This document shows, piece by piece, positions 48,309 to 58,740 of a stretch of DNA of 64,000 bases. Origin of the DNA: Bacteroidales bacterium (GTDB taxonomy: Bacteria > Bacteroidota > Bacteroidia > Bacteroidales > UBA7332); contig JAQTZA010000001.1 in assembly GCA_028687995.1 (NCBI GenBank), positions 310,001-374,000 of the forward strand, written 5' to 3'. Position numbers and translations under genes: made by a program. Numbering within the stretch: the first letter of the stretch is position 1; the number at the start of each line of letters is the position of its first letter. The notes beneath the pieces are model-generated. The model saw only the letters and a list, made by a program, of their open reading frames with translations. It searched no databases and was not told the origin of the DNA.

Positions 48309-49121
48309 TTATTTTTTCAACGGCACATAACCTACTTGATCTACAATCTTTTGTCCTTCGGCAGAAAGAACGAAATCGATAAAGGCTTTGTTTTTAGCTT
48401 CCGATTTTTTCTCGTAGTAGAAGTACAATGGACGTACTACTGGGTACGTTTTGTTCATCGCATTTTCTAAAGAAGGTTCTACAAACTTTTTGCCATCAAA
48501 CGATACATGAATTGGTTTTACATCTTTGTTCAGGTATGCTAGACCGACATAACCGATAGCACCTTTTGTTTGGCTAACAGATTGGATGATGGCTCCAGTA
48601 GCTGGCATACTCAAGATTGAACTCACATAGTTTTTGTTTTTCAACACGTGCTCTTTGAAGAATTCGTAGGTACCAGAGCTTGTTTCACGAGAGTAAGGGA
48701 TGATTTTCAAATCTGAACCACCCACTTCCTTCCAATTTTTGATTTTACCTGTAAAGATTCCTTCCAATTGTTCGCGAGTCAATTTGCTCACACTATTTCC
48801 TGGATTCACCACAACTGCCAATGCATCGTAAGCGATAATTTTTTCCACGATTGATTTACCAGCCTCTTGACATTTCACTTTTTCGTCGAACTTCATTTTA
48901 CGTGAAGCCATTGCGATTTCGGTTGTACCATCCATCAAAGCAGAGATACCAACACCACTACCACCACCGGTAACCGTTACACTGGTTTTGCTTTTTTTCA
49001 TAAATGATTCGGCCTCTTTTTGAGCCAATGGCAACACGGTATCGCTACCTTTCAACTTTTGAGCTTGGAAAGATGGTACTAAAGCGCAAACCATCAATGC
49101 TACTAATACTAACTTTTTCAT
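48309..49121 (-). CDS. pstS: Phosphate ABC transporter substrate-binding protein
   Basis: KGSDTVLPLAQKEAESFM, TVTGGGSGVGISALMDGTTEIAMASR, YSRETSSGTYEFFKEHVL. Confidence 0.92.
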   Translation of the reverse strand: MKKLVLVALMVCALVPSFQAQKLKGSDTVLPLAQKEAESFMKKSKTSVTVTGGGSGVGISALMDGTTEIAMASRKMKFDEKVKCQEAGKSIVEKIIAYDALAVVVNPGNSVSKLTREQLEGIFTGKIKNWKEVGGSDLKIIPYSRETSSGTYEFFKEHVLKNKNYVSSILSMPATGAIIQSVSQTKGAIGYVGLAYLNKDVKPIHVSFDGKKFVEPSLENAMNKTYPVVRPLYFYYEKKSEAKNKAFIDFVLSAEGQKIVDQVGYVPLKK

Positions 49122-49158
49122 AATTTCTTTATTTTACTTGTTTAGATTACTAACTTGT

Positions 49159-50445
49159 TTAAAATTTGTATTGCATTCTAATTGTTAATAAGTTATCATT
49201 CACATTTGTGTAATAACCTTTTACATTCGTTTTTTCGTTGGTTACCATGTCGTAATAAGCAGAAAGACGAACATTGTTATTCATTCTATAAAGATACCCT
49301 AATCCAATGGTTGAATAGGCAATATCTGCTTTACCAGTTTTGGATAATGCACCAATTTGATTGCCTTTGATATCGGTGTTTGGATCATACCAATCATATT
49401 TCACCACAATACTATGCTGAGTGTCTGCAATATCTTGCACAAAATTGACATAACCACCAGCGATATTACGAATATAAGTGTCTGCAGTTACAACAGGTGC
49501 AGTACCATCGTTGTTACTGTTCGAGCTTGAAGAGCTACCTGGTTGTTTCCCGAATATATACTCAGCACGTAACGATGTTAATCCAAAATTAGAACTGATT
49601 GAATATTGCCCATCGAACCCAATATATTGACGTTTAGCAAAACCATTTAGATTAGAAGCAAGATTGCTCAAATTGTAACCAGAAGCAGAGCCGCTATAGA
49701 CATTTACGGTCGGTTGCATAATGAACCCAGAGTATAGCGAAACTCCAAAACCATATCTTGATGAAGCTGTTGCGTCACTATAAGTTATATGTCCAATAAA
49801 ATCTTTTTTACTATCATTATCTTGGCTTATTGCATTACCAGAAAAGAGACCAGCTTCCAATTTCAGAACATACCAAGGTGACGTTTTTGGAGCTCTCACA
49901 ATCAGACTCACTCCTAAATCGTTCTCGTCTGGAAATAGTGTTTGTGTAATTCTACTTCTTTCAGGCGACTCAAGTTTCGACGATGAGTATTCACATTCAT
50001 ATCCAAACGGTCTTACAAATATCCCACCTCTTACCGAAAATAAAGTTGTCCAAGGATCAAGCACCTGAACCGATGCAGTTTTCACTTTTACCGATTTTTC
50101 ATTAATATCTAACTCAACAACGCCCTCGTAACCTGAATCGGTATAGGTGGCTTTCAATCTTCCACGTCGAATACCAAATCGATTGTAATCACTAGGCTCA
50201 GAAGCATTGTTCTTAGTTCCTACTTTCATATCGTTGGTTTTATTACCCAACGAATCAATTTGTGAAGTTTGCCATTGTGCTTGAATATAGCCACTGAATT
50301 TTAATTTACTGCTAACAGTCTTGGCATCTTCCAATAAAGTTACACGCTGGTTTAATCCTTCAATTGGATCAACATTTTCCTCTTGAGCAAAAGCTACTGT
50401 CGTAGAGATTAGACCCAAAGCCAAAGCAAATGATTTGAATTTCAT
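49159..50445 (-). CDS. Phosphate-selective porin O/P-like protein
   Basis: Signal peptide MKFKSFALALGLISTTVAFA; KLKFSGYIQAQWQTSQ..FGIRRGRLKATYT; beta-barrel C-terminus LLTIRMQYKF. Confidence 0.82.
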   Translation of the reverse strand: MKFKSFALALGLISTTVAFAQEENVDPIEGLNQRVTLLEDAKTVSSKLKFSGYIQAQWQTSQIDSLGNKTNDMKVGTKNNASEPSDYNRFGIRRGRLKATYTDSGYEGVVELDINEKSVKVKTASVQVLDPWTTLFSVRGGIFVRPFGYECEYSSSKLESPERSRITQTLFPDENDLGVSLIVRAPKTSPWYVLKLEAGLFSGNAISQDNDSKKDFIGHITYSDATASSRYGFGVSLYSGFIMQPTVNVYSGSASGYNLSNLASNLNGFAKRQYIGFDGQYSISSNFGLTSLRAEYIFGKQPGSSSSSNSNNDGTAPVVTADTYIRNIAGGYVNFVQDIADTQHSIVVKYDWYDPNTDIKGNQIGALSKTGKADIAYSTIGLGYLYRMNNNVRLSAYYDMVTNEKTNVKGYYTNVNDNLLTIRMQYKF

Positions 50446-50497
50446 AAATAATTTAGTTTTTTGTTTTAGTTTCGGATGCAAAGGAATATGTTTCGTA

Positions 50498-50537
50498 TTA
50501 CATCTTTTTGGCAAATGTATTACAATTCTGTTACATT
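50498..50537 (-). promoter_or_regulatory. Candidate PhoB-type box for porin/pstS operon
   Basis: TTACAT(50498), TTACAAT(50520), TTACATT(50531): 22-bp and 11-bp spacing. Confidence 0.4.
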
Positions 50538-50595
50538 TGATAGAAGTTCAATCCTGTCACTATTCACACTATTATATATAATAAGGAAATTTCAT

Positions 50596-50613
50596 TTTGT
50601 AACATGTTTGTAA
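50596..50613 (+). promoter_or_regulatory. Candidate PhoB-type box upstream of pstC
   Basis: TTTGTAA-CATG-TTTGTAA: exact 7-bp direct repeat with 4-bp spacer (11-bp period). Confidence 0.45.
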
Positions 50614-50723
50614 TATATTTTTCACGAATACTTAACATCGAATATATTACTTTGCAGGCAAAATAGACAAGAGATAACGATAACCTCTCTGACAGTAGAG
50701 TTTGAATACTAAATATTTATCCT

Positions 50724-51908
50724 GTGAAAAGATTTCTCGAAAAATTAGCCGAAGGAGCATTGCTATTAAGCGGTAGTATCACAAGCATCACCATTTTATT
50801 AATTGTACTTTTCTTATTTAAAGAAGCATCAGGTCTATTCAGAAGTCCAGTGATAGAAGAGGGTTATGTGATTGCCTTGAACAAAGCCAATACCGTAAAA
50901 TCACTCAGCTCGTATGAAATTAAGGAGATTTTTGACGGTGAAATAAGCAACTGGGCGGAACTGGGCGGAAAAGATGAAGCTATAGAGGTCGTTCGTTTAA
51001 GCGACTTAACAAATTACTATACAGAAGAAGAACTTGGAGCGGAATTCGAAAACATCCCTGCAAAAGCCAGCGAATTAACAGCTAGCCATCCTGGCATTGT
51101 ACTTTTCCTCCCGAAACAATACCTTGCCAAGAAATTCGACGGAATCACATTAGACAAAGAGACCATCCACCCAGGAGATTTCTTTGGTGGAAAAGAGTGG
51201 TATCCAACCGCAAGCCCTTCGGCGCAGTTCGGGCTGTTGCCACTTTTGCTAGGCACTTTATGGGTGAGTTTGGGAGCAATTTTACTCTCTCTTCCATTTG
51301 GCATAGCCGTAGCAGTCTATTTAGCAGAAATCGCCACGATGCGTGTTCGCAATATCTTAAAACCGATTATTGAACTCCTAGCAGGAATTCCGTCCGTAGT
51401 TTATGGATTCTTCGGATTGGTCGTTTTGGTTCCATTTCTTCAAAAAATATTCCAACTACCAGTTGGAGAAACTGCCTTAGCAGGTAGTGTGGTATTGGCC
51501 ATTATGGCATTACCCACCATTATTACGGTAGCCGAAGATGCCATGCGCACAACTCCTCGAGCCATGAAAGAGGCAAGTCTTGCTTTAGGCGCAACGCACT
51601 GGCAAACTATCTACAAGGTGATCATTCCTTATTCAAAATCGGGAATTACCTCCGCAGCAGTTTTGGGTATCGGTCGTGCCATTGGCGAAACGATGGCCGT
51701 ATTGATGGTGACCGGAAATGCAGCCGTGATTCCTCATACATTACTCGAACCAGTTAGAACCATTCCTGCAACCATTGCAGCCGAATTAGGAGAAGCGGCC
51801 AGTGGAAGTGCGCATTATCAAGCGCTTTTTGCTCTCGGTTGTATTTTGTTTCTCATCACGATGGTGTTGAGTATCAGCGTTGAATTTATTTCAAAAAAAC
51901 AAAAATAA
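50724..51908 (+). CDS. pstC: Phosphate ABC transporter permease PstC, with extra periplasmic segment
   Basis: C-terminal permease EASLALGATHWQTIYKVIIPYSKSGI; N-terminal VIALNKANTVKSLSSYEIKEIFDGEISNWAELGG. Confidence 0.9.
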   Translation: MKRFLEKLAEGALLLSGSITSITILLIVLFLFKEASGLFRSPVIEEGYVIALNKANTVKSLSSYEIKEIFDGEISNWAELGGKDEAIEVVRLSDLTNYYTEEELGAEFENIPAKASELTASHPGIVLFLPKQYLAKKFDGITLDKETIHPGDFFGGKEWYPTASPSAQFGLLPLLLGTLWVSLGAILLSLPFGIAVAVYLAEIATMRVRNILKPIIELLAGIPSVVYGFFGLVVLVPFLQKIFQLPVGETALAGSVVLAIMALPTIITVAEDAMRTTPRAMKEASLALGATHWQTIYKVIIPYSKSGITSAAVLGIGRAIGETMAVLMVTGNAAVIPHTLLEPVRTIPATIAAELGEAASGSAHYQALFALGCILFLITMVLSISVEFISKKQK

Positions 51909-51939
51909 GTAATAATCAGAAACATCATATCGATAAAGA

Positions 51940-52827
51940 ATGACTCCATTAGATAAAACAAGTAAAATCGACAAACGAAAAAGAAGATCGCAATTTATTG
52001 CATTTACTTTGTTCAAATTGATGAGCTACTCAGTGGTTGCCATGCTAATTCTAATATTGGGATTTATCACCACAAAAGGAATTGGCGTTATTAATTGGGA
52101 ATTCTTAACCACAGCACCACAAGAAGGAATGACCAAAGGCGGTATTTACCCTGCTATTATAGGCACATTGGTGCTAGTACTTGGCAGTAGCCTTTTTAGT
52201 TTCCCTATCGGCATCATGTCTGGCATTTACATGAACGAATATGCAACAAACAGCAAGCTTGCAGCCTTTATTCGGGTAATGACAAACAATCTCAGCGGTG
52301 TACCTTCGGTGGTTTTCGGTCTGTTTGGGATGGCACTTTTCGTAAATACGATGGGATTTGGAGATTCTATTCTGGCTGGTTCACTCACGTTGGGTTTGCT
52401 ATCGTTACCATTGGTTATTCGCACGACTGAAGAATCTCTTAAAGCAATCGACTTTTCTTTTCGTGAAGGAAGTTTAGCCTTGGGTGCAACAAAACTTCAG
52501 ACCATTCGCAAAGTTATTTTGCCCATGGCTTTCCCAAACATTATCACTGGTTTAATTCTGTCCATTGGTCGCGTTTCGGGCGAAACTGCTCCTATCCTAT
52601 TCACAGTTGCCGCTTACTTTTTACCCAAATTGCCCCACAGCATTTTCGACCAAGTAATGGCTTTGCCATACCATTTATACGTAATCTCTACCAGTGGAAC
52701 TGACATAGAAGCATCACGCGGAATTGCTTACGGAACGGCACTCGTTTTGATTGCAATTGTATTAATTGTAAATTTACTCGCGAATTTCTTACGCACTTTC
52801 TTCTCGAAGAGAGTAAAAATGAACTAA
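51940..52827 (+). CDS. pstA: Phosphate ABC transporter permease PstA
   Basis: REGSLALGATKLQTIRKVILPMAFPNIITGLILSIGRVSGETAPILFT. Confidence 0.94.
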   Translation: MTPLDKTSKIDKRKRRSQFIAFTLFKLMSYSVVAMLILILGFITTKGIGVINWEFLTTAPQEGMTKGGIYPAIIGTLVLVLGSSLFSFPIGIMSGIYMNEYATNSKLAAFIRVMTNNLSGVPSVVFGLFGMALFVNTMGFGDSILAGSLTLGLLSLPLVIRTTEESLKAIDFSFREGSLALGATKLQTIRKVILPMAFPNIITGLILSIGRVSGETAPILFTVAAYFLPKLPHSIFDQVMALPYHLYVISTSGTDIEASRGIAYGTALVLIAIVLIVNLLANFLRTFFSKRVKMN

Positions 52828-52843
52828 CTCATAAAAATATAGT

Positions 52844-53596
52844 ATGCTAACTGTTGAAGCAAAAAATGTTGATTTTTATTACAGCGACTTTCATGCGCTG
52901 AAAAACATCAGCCTCGAAGTAGAAAAGAATAAAGTGGTTGCATTCATCGGACCATCAGGTTGTGGTAAATCGACCTTCCTGAGAATTCTCAATCGCATGA
53001 ACGATTTGATCGATGGCACTCGCATGACGGGTTCTGTGTTGATTGAAGGTGAAGATATCTATGCGCCAAATGTACGTGTCGATGAATTACGCAAAAAAGT
53101 GGGAATGGTGTTTCAAAAACCAAATCCGTTTCCCAAAACAATTTTCGAAAACATCGCCTACGGTCTTCGTGTGAACGGAATCAAAGACAATTCATTTATA
53201 GAACAACGCGTGGAAGAATCACTAAAATCGGCTGCACTTTGGGATGAAGTGAAAGACAAATTGAAAAAATCGGCCTTTGCCCTTTCGGGTGGTCAACAAC
53301 AACGTCTTTGTATCGCTAGAGCATTAGCTATTTCGCCGAAAGTGGTTTTGATGGATGAACCAGCTTCGGCACTTGACCCCATCTCTACAGCCAAAATTGA
53401 AGAGTTGATTTACGAACTAAAGAAAGATTACACCATCATCATCGTTACACACAATATGCAGCAAGCATCACGCGTTAGCGATAAAACAGCTTATTTCTAT
53501 TTAGGTGAGTTGATCGAATACGATGATACGACCAAAATATTCACAAATCCACAAAAAGAATCTACACAGAATTACATTACTGGTCGATTTGGATGA
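52844..53596 (+). CDS. pstB: Phosphate ABC transporter ATP-binding protein PstB
   Basis: [41 protein letters not shown]. Confidence 0.97.
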   Translation: MLTVEAKNVDFYYSDFHALKNISLEVEKNKVVAFIGPSGCGKSTFLRILNRMNDLIDGTRMTGSVLIEGEDIYAPNVRVDELRKKVGMVFQKPNPFPKTIFENIAYGLRVNGIKDNSFIEQRVEESLKSAALWDEVKDKLKKSAFALSGGQQQRLCIARALAISPKVVLMDEPASALDPISTAKIEELIYELKKDYTIIIVTHNMQQASRVSDKTAYFYLGELIEYDDTTKIFTNPQKESTQNYITGRFG

Positions 53597-53656
53597 GTTT
53601 TCAATGTGCTAATTCATTCAAAACTCATAATTAATAACTCATAACTCATAACTAAC

Positions 53657-54322
53657 ATGAGACACTTAGAACAAGAATTAACAGCCCTTCGCCAAGATGT
53701 TATCGACATGTGGAGATTGGTGATTTCGCAAGTAGGCAAATCTGGTGAAGCCATTCTCTCTTTCGACAAAGATTTGGCCATGCAAGTATCGATGCGCGAA
53801 AAGAAAGTGGATGCATACGAGCTCAAAATTGATAATTTCTGCGAAAATATAATTGCACTTCACCAACCAGTGGCGATTGATTTACGATTTGTATTGGCAG
53901 TTCTTAAAATCAATGCGAATCTAGAAAGAATCGGTGATTTTGCGAATAGTATTGCTCGCCTTTTGATTACTCATCCATCCATCAGCCTTGATGCTGATTT
54001 GATTACACAAGCCAATTTGAGAGAAATGGTAGAAGAGGTAAAAAAGATGCTGGTTCACGGGCTTGAAGCCTTTGAAAATGAAAAAACGAGTATAGCAGCA
54101 TCCATTTTTAGCGAAGATTCGGTGGTTGATGAATTAAATGACAGAGCAGCACATGTTTTTGCAAAATACATCGAAGCAAATCCTGACCGGGCATACGAAT
54201 GTCTTCACCTGATAAGTGTATTCCGAAAACTAGAGCGTTTGGGTGACCATTGCAGTAACATTGCCGAAGAGATTTTCTTCTACCTGGATGCCAAGATATT
54301 AAAGCATTCACCTAAAATTTAA
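53657..54322 (+). CDS. phoU: Phosphate signaling complex protein PhoU
   Basis: LRFVLAVLKINANLERIGDFANSIAR, RKLERLGDHCSNIAEEIFFYLD. Confidence 0.93.
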   Translation: MRHLEQELTALRQDVIDMWRLVISQVGKSGEAILSFDKDLAMQVSMREKKVDAYELKIDNFCENIIALHQPVAIDLRFVLAVLKINANLERIGDFANSIARLLITHPSISLDADLITQANLREMVEEVKKMLVHGLEAFENEKTSIAASIFSEDSVVDELNDRAAHVFAKYIEANPDRAYECLHLISVFRKLERLGDHCSNIAEEIFFYLDAKILKHSPKI

Positions 54323-54341
54323 AGACTTATAATAAAATGCA

Positions 54342-54384
54342 ATGCGCCAATAATCTTGATTACCTGATTTTTGGCGCATTTTTC
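54342..54384 (+). terminator. Rho-independent terminator after phoU
   Basis: ATGCGCCAA ... TTGGCGCAT-TTTTC. Confidence 0.75.
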
Positions 54385-54522
54385 GTATAATAGAAACCCA
54401 TAATTGATGTCAATCACGCTCGAAAAGATTGCCTTTTTTATACCAAAAAAAGAGAAAACAGGCAAATTCTTTCGATTCGAATCGTTAACTTTGCATCATT
54501 ATACCAAAACAGAAATACCAAG

Positions 54523-55161
54523 ATGAAAAAATTAGAAAATTTAGTTGCTGAAAAATTATTGAAAATCAAAGCTGTAAAATTACAACCATCAAATCCATTC
54601 ATTTGGGCTTCTGGTTGGAATTCGCCCATATATTGCGACAACCGCAAAACCCTCTCATATCCTGAAATTCGTGGCTTAATAAAACTTGAAATTTCTCGAA
54701 TTATTCTTGAAAATTTCGGCAAAGTGGATGCCATCGCTGGTGTTGCTACCGGAGCCATTGCTCAAGGTGCATTGGTTGCTGAAGAATTAGGATTGCCCTT
54801 TGTCTATATTCGTTCAAGTCCGAAAGATCACGGATTGGAAAACTTGATTGAGGGTGATTTGAAACCCAAACAAAAAGTGGTGGTTATCGAAGATCTTATC
54901 TCTACTGGAGGCAGCAGTCTGAAGGCTGTAGAAGCTATCAGAAAAGATGGATGCGAAGTACTTGGCATGGTGGCTATTTTCACGTATGGATTTAAAGTTG
55001 CAGAAGACAAATTTAAAGAAGCCAATGTACCTTTAATTACACTTTGCAACTACAATGCAGTATTGGAAGAGGCTGTAAAAACAAATTACATACAAGAAAC
55101 AGACCTCGACACGCTCAAAAAATGGCGCAAAGATCCTGCAAAATGGAATCCTGCGAAATAG
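54523..55161 (+). CDS. pyrE: Orotate phosphoribosyltransferase
   Basis: WASGWNSPIYCDNRKTLSYP, VVVIEDLISTGGSSLKAVEAIR. Confidence 0.95.
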   Translation: MKKLENLVAEKLLKIKAVKLQPSNPFIWASGWNSPIYCDNRKTLSYPEIRGLIKLEISRIILENFGKVDAIAGVATGAIAQGALVAEELGLPFVYIRSSPKDHGLENLIEGDLKPKQKVVVIEDLISTGGSSLKAVEAIRKDGCEVLGMVAIFTYGFKVAEDKFKEANVPLITLCNYNAVLEEAVKTNYIQETDLDTLKKWRKDPAKWNPAK

Positions 55162-55255
55162 TACCGAAAGAGTAAAACTTATATCAAAATAAAGATTGTG
55201 AATGCTGTTTTCTGAGGGAAACGGCATTTCGATTTCATACACTAAAAACAAACAT

Positions 55256-55666
55256 ATGTCAAAATTTGAAAGTGAAATAAAAACAATTGGCACTAATATT
55301 ACAACTGTTTATGCCAAATTATCGGACCTTTCTAATCTAGAAAAAGTAAAAGATAAAATCCCTCAAGACAAGTTGAAAGACATCGAATTTGATTCAGATT
55401 CGTTTCGTTTCTCAGTAGATCCTGTAGGAAAAATTGGCTTGCGAATTATAGAAAAGGAGGAACCGAAAACAATTAAATTCAAATCGGAATTAGCACCAAT
55501 CGATTTCTTTGTTTGGATTCAGTTAAAAGAGAGTGCTGAAAACGAAACAAAAGCAAAACTAACGTTAGAAGCTGATTTAAACCCTTTTATCAAGGGAATG
55601 GTATCAAAACCGTTGCAAGAAGCAATAGACAAACTGGCTAATTTAATAGCTGGTTTTCCATATTAA
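55256..55666 (+). CDS. SRPBCC family-like protein
   Basis: MSKFESEIKTIGTNITTVYAKLSDLSNLEKVKDKIP; start set at ATG 55256. Confidence 0.6.
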   Translation: MSKFESEIKTIGTNITTVYAKLSDLSNLEKVKDKIPQDKLKDIEFDSDSFRFSVDPVGKIGLRIIEKEEPKTIKFKSELAPIDFFVWIQLKESAENETKAKLTLEADLNPFIKGMVSKPLQEAIDKLANLIAGFPY

Positions 55667-55760
55667 TTTTTTAAGACACAAAAACAAAGAGTAAAGACAA
55701 AAGAATAAAGACAAGCTGAGCAGTCTTAAATCTTAAATCTTGGCTCTAAAATCCAATAAA

Positions 55761-57101
55761 ATGGCACAAAAACTCTGGGATAAAAACACGCAAACTGATC
55801 AAGGAATTGAAAAGTTTACCGTTGGAAAAGACCGTGAAATGGATCTCTATCTAGCAAAATACGACGTGTTGGGCTCTATGGCTCACACGACTATGCTCGA
55901 AAGCATCGGACTTCTGGAAGCCAAAGAATTAAAGCTCATCCAAGCTGAACTGAAAAATATCTACCAATCGGCAGACAGAGGTGATTTTGTCATTGAAGAA
56001 GGAGTGGAAGATGTACATTCACAAGTAGAATTGCTTCTGACCCGAAAATTAGGCGATATCGGTAAAAAAATACACAGTGGTCGTTCGCGTAACGATCAAG
56101 TTTTGCTTGATTTGAAACTCTTTACTCGTGCTCAAATTGCAGAAATTGTGTCATTGTGCAATCAGCTTTTCGAAACGTTGATTCTACAAAGCGAAAAAAA
56201 CAAAAGCGTGCTGATGCCGGGCTACACTCACCTACAAGTGGCGATGCCTTCCTCTTTCGGTTTGTGGTTTGGAGCCTATGCCGAAAGTTTGGCAGATGAT
56301 ATGCAATTGATGCTTTCTGCCTATCGGATATGCAATCGCAATCCACTCGGTTCTGCCGCTGGTTATGGCTCATCATTCCCATTAAACAGGCAAATGACGA
56401 CAGATTTGTTGGGTTTCGACTCCATGAATTACAACGTGATTTATGCACAAATGGGGCGTGGTAAAATGGAGCGAACCGTTTCCTATGCTTTAGCGGGAAT
56501 TGCAGCAACTTTATCGAAATTGGCATACGATGCCTGCCTTTTTAACAGCCAGAACTTCAATTTCATAAAACTTCCGTCAGAATATACCACTGGTTCGAGC
56601 ATTATGCCGCATAAAAAGAATCCAGATGTATTCGAACTGACTCGTGCAAAATGCAACAAAATCCAGGCGTTACCTCAACAAATTACACTGATTAGCAATA
56701 ATCTACCTTCTGGTTATTTCCGCGATTTACAAATAATCAAGGAGATTTTCTTGCCAGCATTCGACGAATTAAAGGATTGTTTGACGGTGGTCAATCGGAT
56801 GATAAAAGGAATGAAAGTAAACGAAGAGATATTGACAGACGACCGTTACAACCTCATTTTCAGCGTAGAAGAGGTAAATCGATTGACTCTTGCCGGCGTT
56901 CCATTCCGCGACGCATACAAACAAGTAGGATTGGCAATTGAAGCAGGCACATTTACGCCTGACAAAACGGTTTTGCACACACACGAAGGAAGCGTTGGCA
57001 ATTTATGCAACAATGAGATTTCGGCATTGATGCAAAAAGTGATGGATGATTTTGATTTTGAAAAAGTAGAAGCTGCAGAAAAAGAATTGCTGCAAAGCTA
57101 A
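55761..57101 (+). CDS. argH: Argininosuccinate lyase
   Basis: VEDVHSQVELLLTRKLGDIGKKIHSGRSRNDQVLLDLKLF; TGSSIMPHKKNPDVFELTR. Confidence 0.95.
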   Translation: MAQKLWDKNTQTDQGIEKFTVGKDREMDLYLAKYDVLGSMAHTTMLESIGLLEAKELKLIQAELKNIYQSADRGDFVIEEGVEDVHSQVELLLTRKLGDIGKKIHSGRSRNDQVLLDLKLFTRAQIAEIVSLCNQLFETLILQSEKNKSVLMPGYTHLQVAMPSSFGLWFGAYAESLADDMQLMLSAYRICNRNPLGSAAGYGSSFPLNRQMTTDLLGFDSMNYNVIYAQMGRGKMERTVSYALAGIAATLSKLAYDACLFNSQNFNFIKLPSEYTTGSSIMPHKKNPDVFELTRAKCNKIQALPQQITLISNNLPSGYFRDLQIIKEIFLPAFDELKDCLTVVNRMIKGMKVNEEILTDDRYNLIFSVEEVNRLTLAGVPFRDAYKQVGLAIEAGTFTPDKTVLHTHEGSVGNLCNNEISALMQKVMDDFDFEKVEAAEKELLQS

Positions 57102-57165
57102 GCACGAATCACAGTCATTACACTTGTTGTAAGGGAAATACACACCAATATTAATCTACAATCTT

Positions 57166-58188
57166 ATGGCATACAAAGCAAATCCACATCGCTATTCAAG
57201 CGGGATGAAATACCGCACTTGCGGAAATTCAGGCATCAAACTTCCGATTATTTCGTTAGGGTTTTGGCATAACTTTGGCAGTGTAGATAATTTTGAAACG
57301 GCTACCGATATGGTGAAGTTTGCATTCGACAATGGAATTACTCATTTCGATTTGGCAAACAACTACGGCCCTATTCCGGGTAGTGCCGAAACCAATTTTG
57401 GACGAATATTCAAAAAAGATTTTGTTGCTCATCGAGATGAAATGATTATCACCACCAAAGCAGGACATTTGATGTGGGATGGATTATACGGGGATGGAGG
57501 TTCGCGTAAATACCTAATGAGCAGCCTCGATCAAAGCCTCAACCGGATGCAACTCGATTATGTTGACATTTTTTATTCGCATCGATTCGATCCTTTCACT
57601 CCTATTGAAGAGACCTTACAAGCATTAGTCGATATCGTAAAACAAGGAAAAGCGCTCTATATTGGCATTTCAAAATATCCAGCAAAAGAGACAATTTTTG
57701 CTTACAAATTCCTGAAAGAACAAAATGTACCATGTCTTATTCATCAAGATCGATACAGTATGTTTGCCAGAGACATTGAGGAGAAAATTCTCCCAATTGC
57801 AGGAGAGCATGGCGTAGGCTTTGTGGCATTTTCTCCACTGGCGCAAGGATTGCTCACTAATCGCTATTTGCACGGCATACCAGCAGGCTCACGCGCTGCA
57901 CGCCCCGAAGGATTCCTACAAGCCGATCAGGTGACTCAATACAAAATCGAAAAAGCGATGAAGTTGAATGAATTGGCAGAAAATCGAGGACAAACATTAG
58001 CAGAAATGGCTTTGGCCTGGGCGCTTAGAGATCAACGGATGACCAGCTTGATTATTGGAGCCAGCTCAGTAGCTCAATTGGCCGATAACCTGAAAGCAAT
58101 CGAGAATCTGGACTTTAGTGAAGATGAATTGAAACAAATTGACAATATTCTTCGACGAAAGGAAGTTACATATAATGGAAACCAATAG
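57166..58188 (+). CDS. Aldo/keto reductase (YghZ/L-glyceraldehyde 3-phosphate reductase-like)
   Basis: YRTCGNSGIKLPIISLGFWHNFG; THFDLANNYGPIPGSAE; QLDYVDIFYSHRFD. Confidence 0.9.
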   Translation: MAYKANPHRYSSGMKYRTCGNSGIKLPIISLGFWHNFGSVDNFETATDMVKFAFDNGITHFDLANNYGPIPGSAETNFGRIFKKDFVAHRDEMIITTKAGHLMWDGLYGDGGSRKYLMSSLDQSLNRMQLDYVDIFYSHRFDPFTPIEETLQALVDIVKQGKALYIGISKYPAKETIFAYKFLKEQNVPCLIHQDRYSMFARDIEEKILPIAGEHGVGFVAFSPLAQGLLTNRYLHGIPAGSRAARPEGFLQADQVTQYKIEKAMKLNELAENRGQTLAEMALAWALRDQRMTSLIIGASSVAQLADNLKAIENLDFSEDELKQIDNILRRKEVTYNGNQ

Positions 58189-58200
58189 AAAACAATTCGA

Positions 58201-58653
58201 TTGAAACAAAAACTACTCATATTACTATTTTTTATGGGATTAGGGTTTTCATGTGATACCGAATACTTTAGTCCGATACCTGATGCACGAGTGGTTATCA
58301 ATCTAGATTTGAGTACAACTGATATTGGGTTAGTTCCACTTAATAGTTCCAAATCATTTACCACTAGAAGAACTGTTTCGGAACAAATTGGATATGGTGG
58401 CGTATTGGTATTTCACGGTACAGAAAACGGATTGGATAAGTTCTATGCTTTTGATTTGGCTTGTCCGAATGAAGCAAAATCGACGATAAGGGTTTTTGTC
58501 GAAGACCAACTATTTGCTCGATGCCCTGTTTGTAAATCGAAGTTTGAGATTTATTCTGGCTTCGGCAATCCGGTAGAGGGTCCTGCAAAATATCCGCTGA
58601 AACGCTACAATGGTATCTCTTCCAATGGTGTCAAAATAACAATTTACAACTGA
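58201..58653 (+). CDS. Rieske-fold-like lipoprotein with altered ligands
   Basis: TTG start; lipobox GFSC; DLACPNEAKS...ARCPVCKSKFEIYSGFGNPVEGPAKYPLKRY. Confidence 0.65.
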   Translation: MKQKLLILLFFMGLGFSCDTEYFSPIPDARVVINLDLSTTDIGLVPLNSSKSFTTRRTVSEQIGYGGVLVFHGTENGLDKFYAFDLACPNEAKSTIRVFVEDQLFARCPVCKSKFEIYSGFGNPVEGPAKYPLKRYNGISSNGVKITIYN

Positions 58654-58698
58654 AAGCCGATTAATAGTGGTTTTTTTGGATATTTCTTGCACTAAAAC

Positions 58699-58729
58699 TT
58701 TGTAAAAAAGAAAAACAATTCTATCTTTG
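58699..58729 (+). promoter_or_regulatory. Bacteroidetes-type promoter for tRNA operon
   Basis: TTTG (58699-58702) - 19 bp - TATCTTTG (58722-58729), matching the TTTG/TAnnTTTG consensus. Confidence 0.75.
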
Positions 58730-58740
58730 CAACCGCAAAT

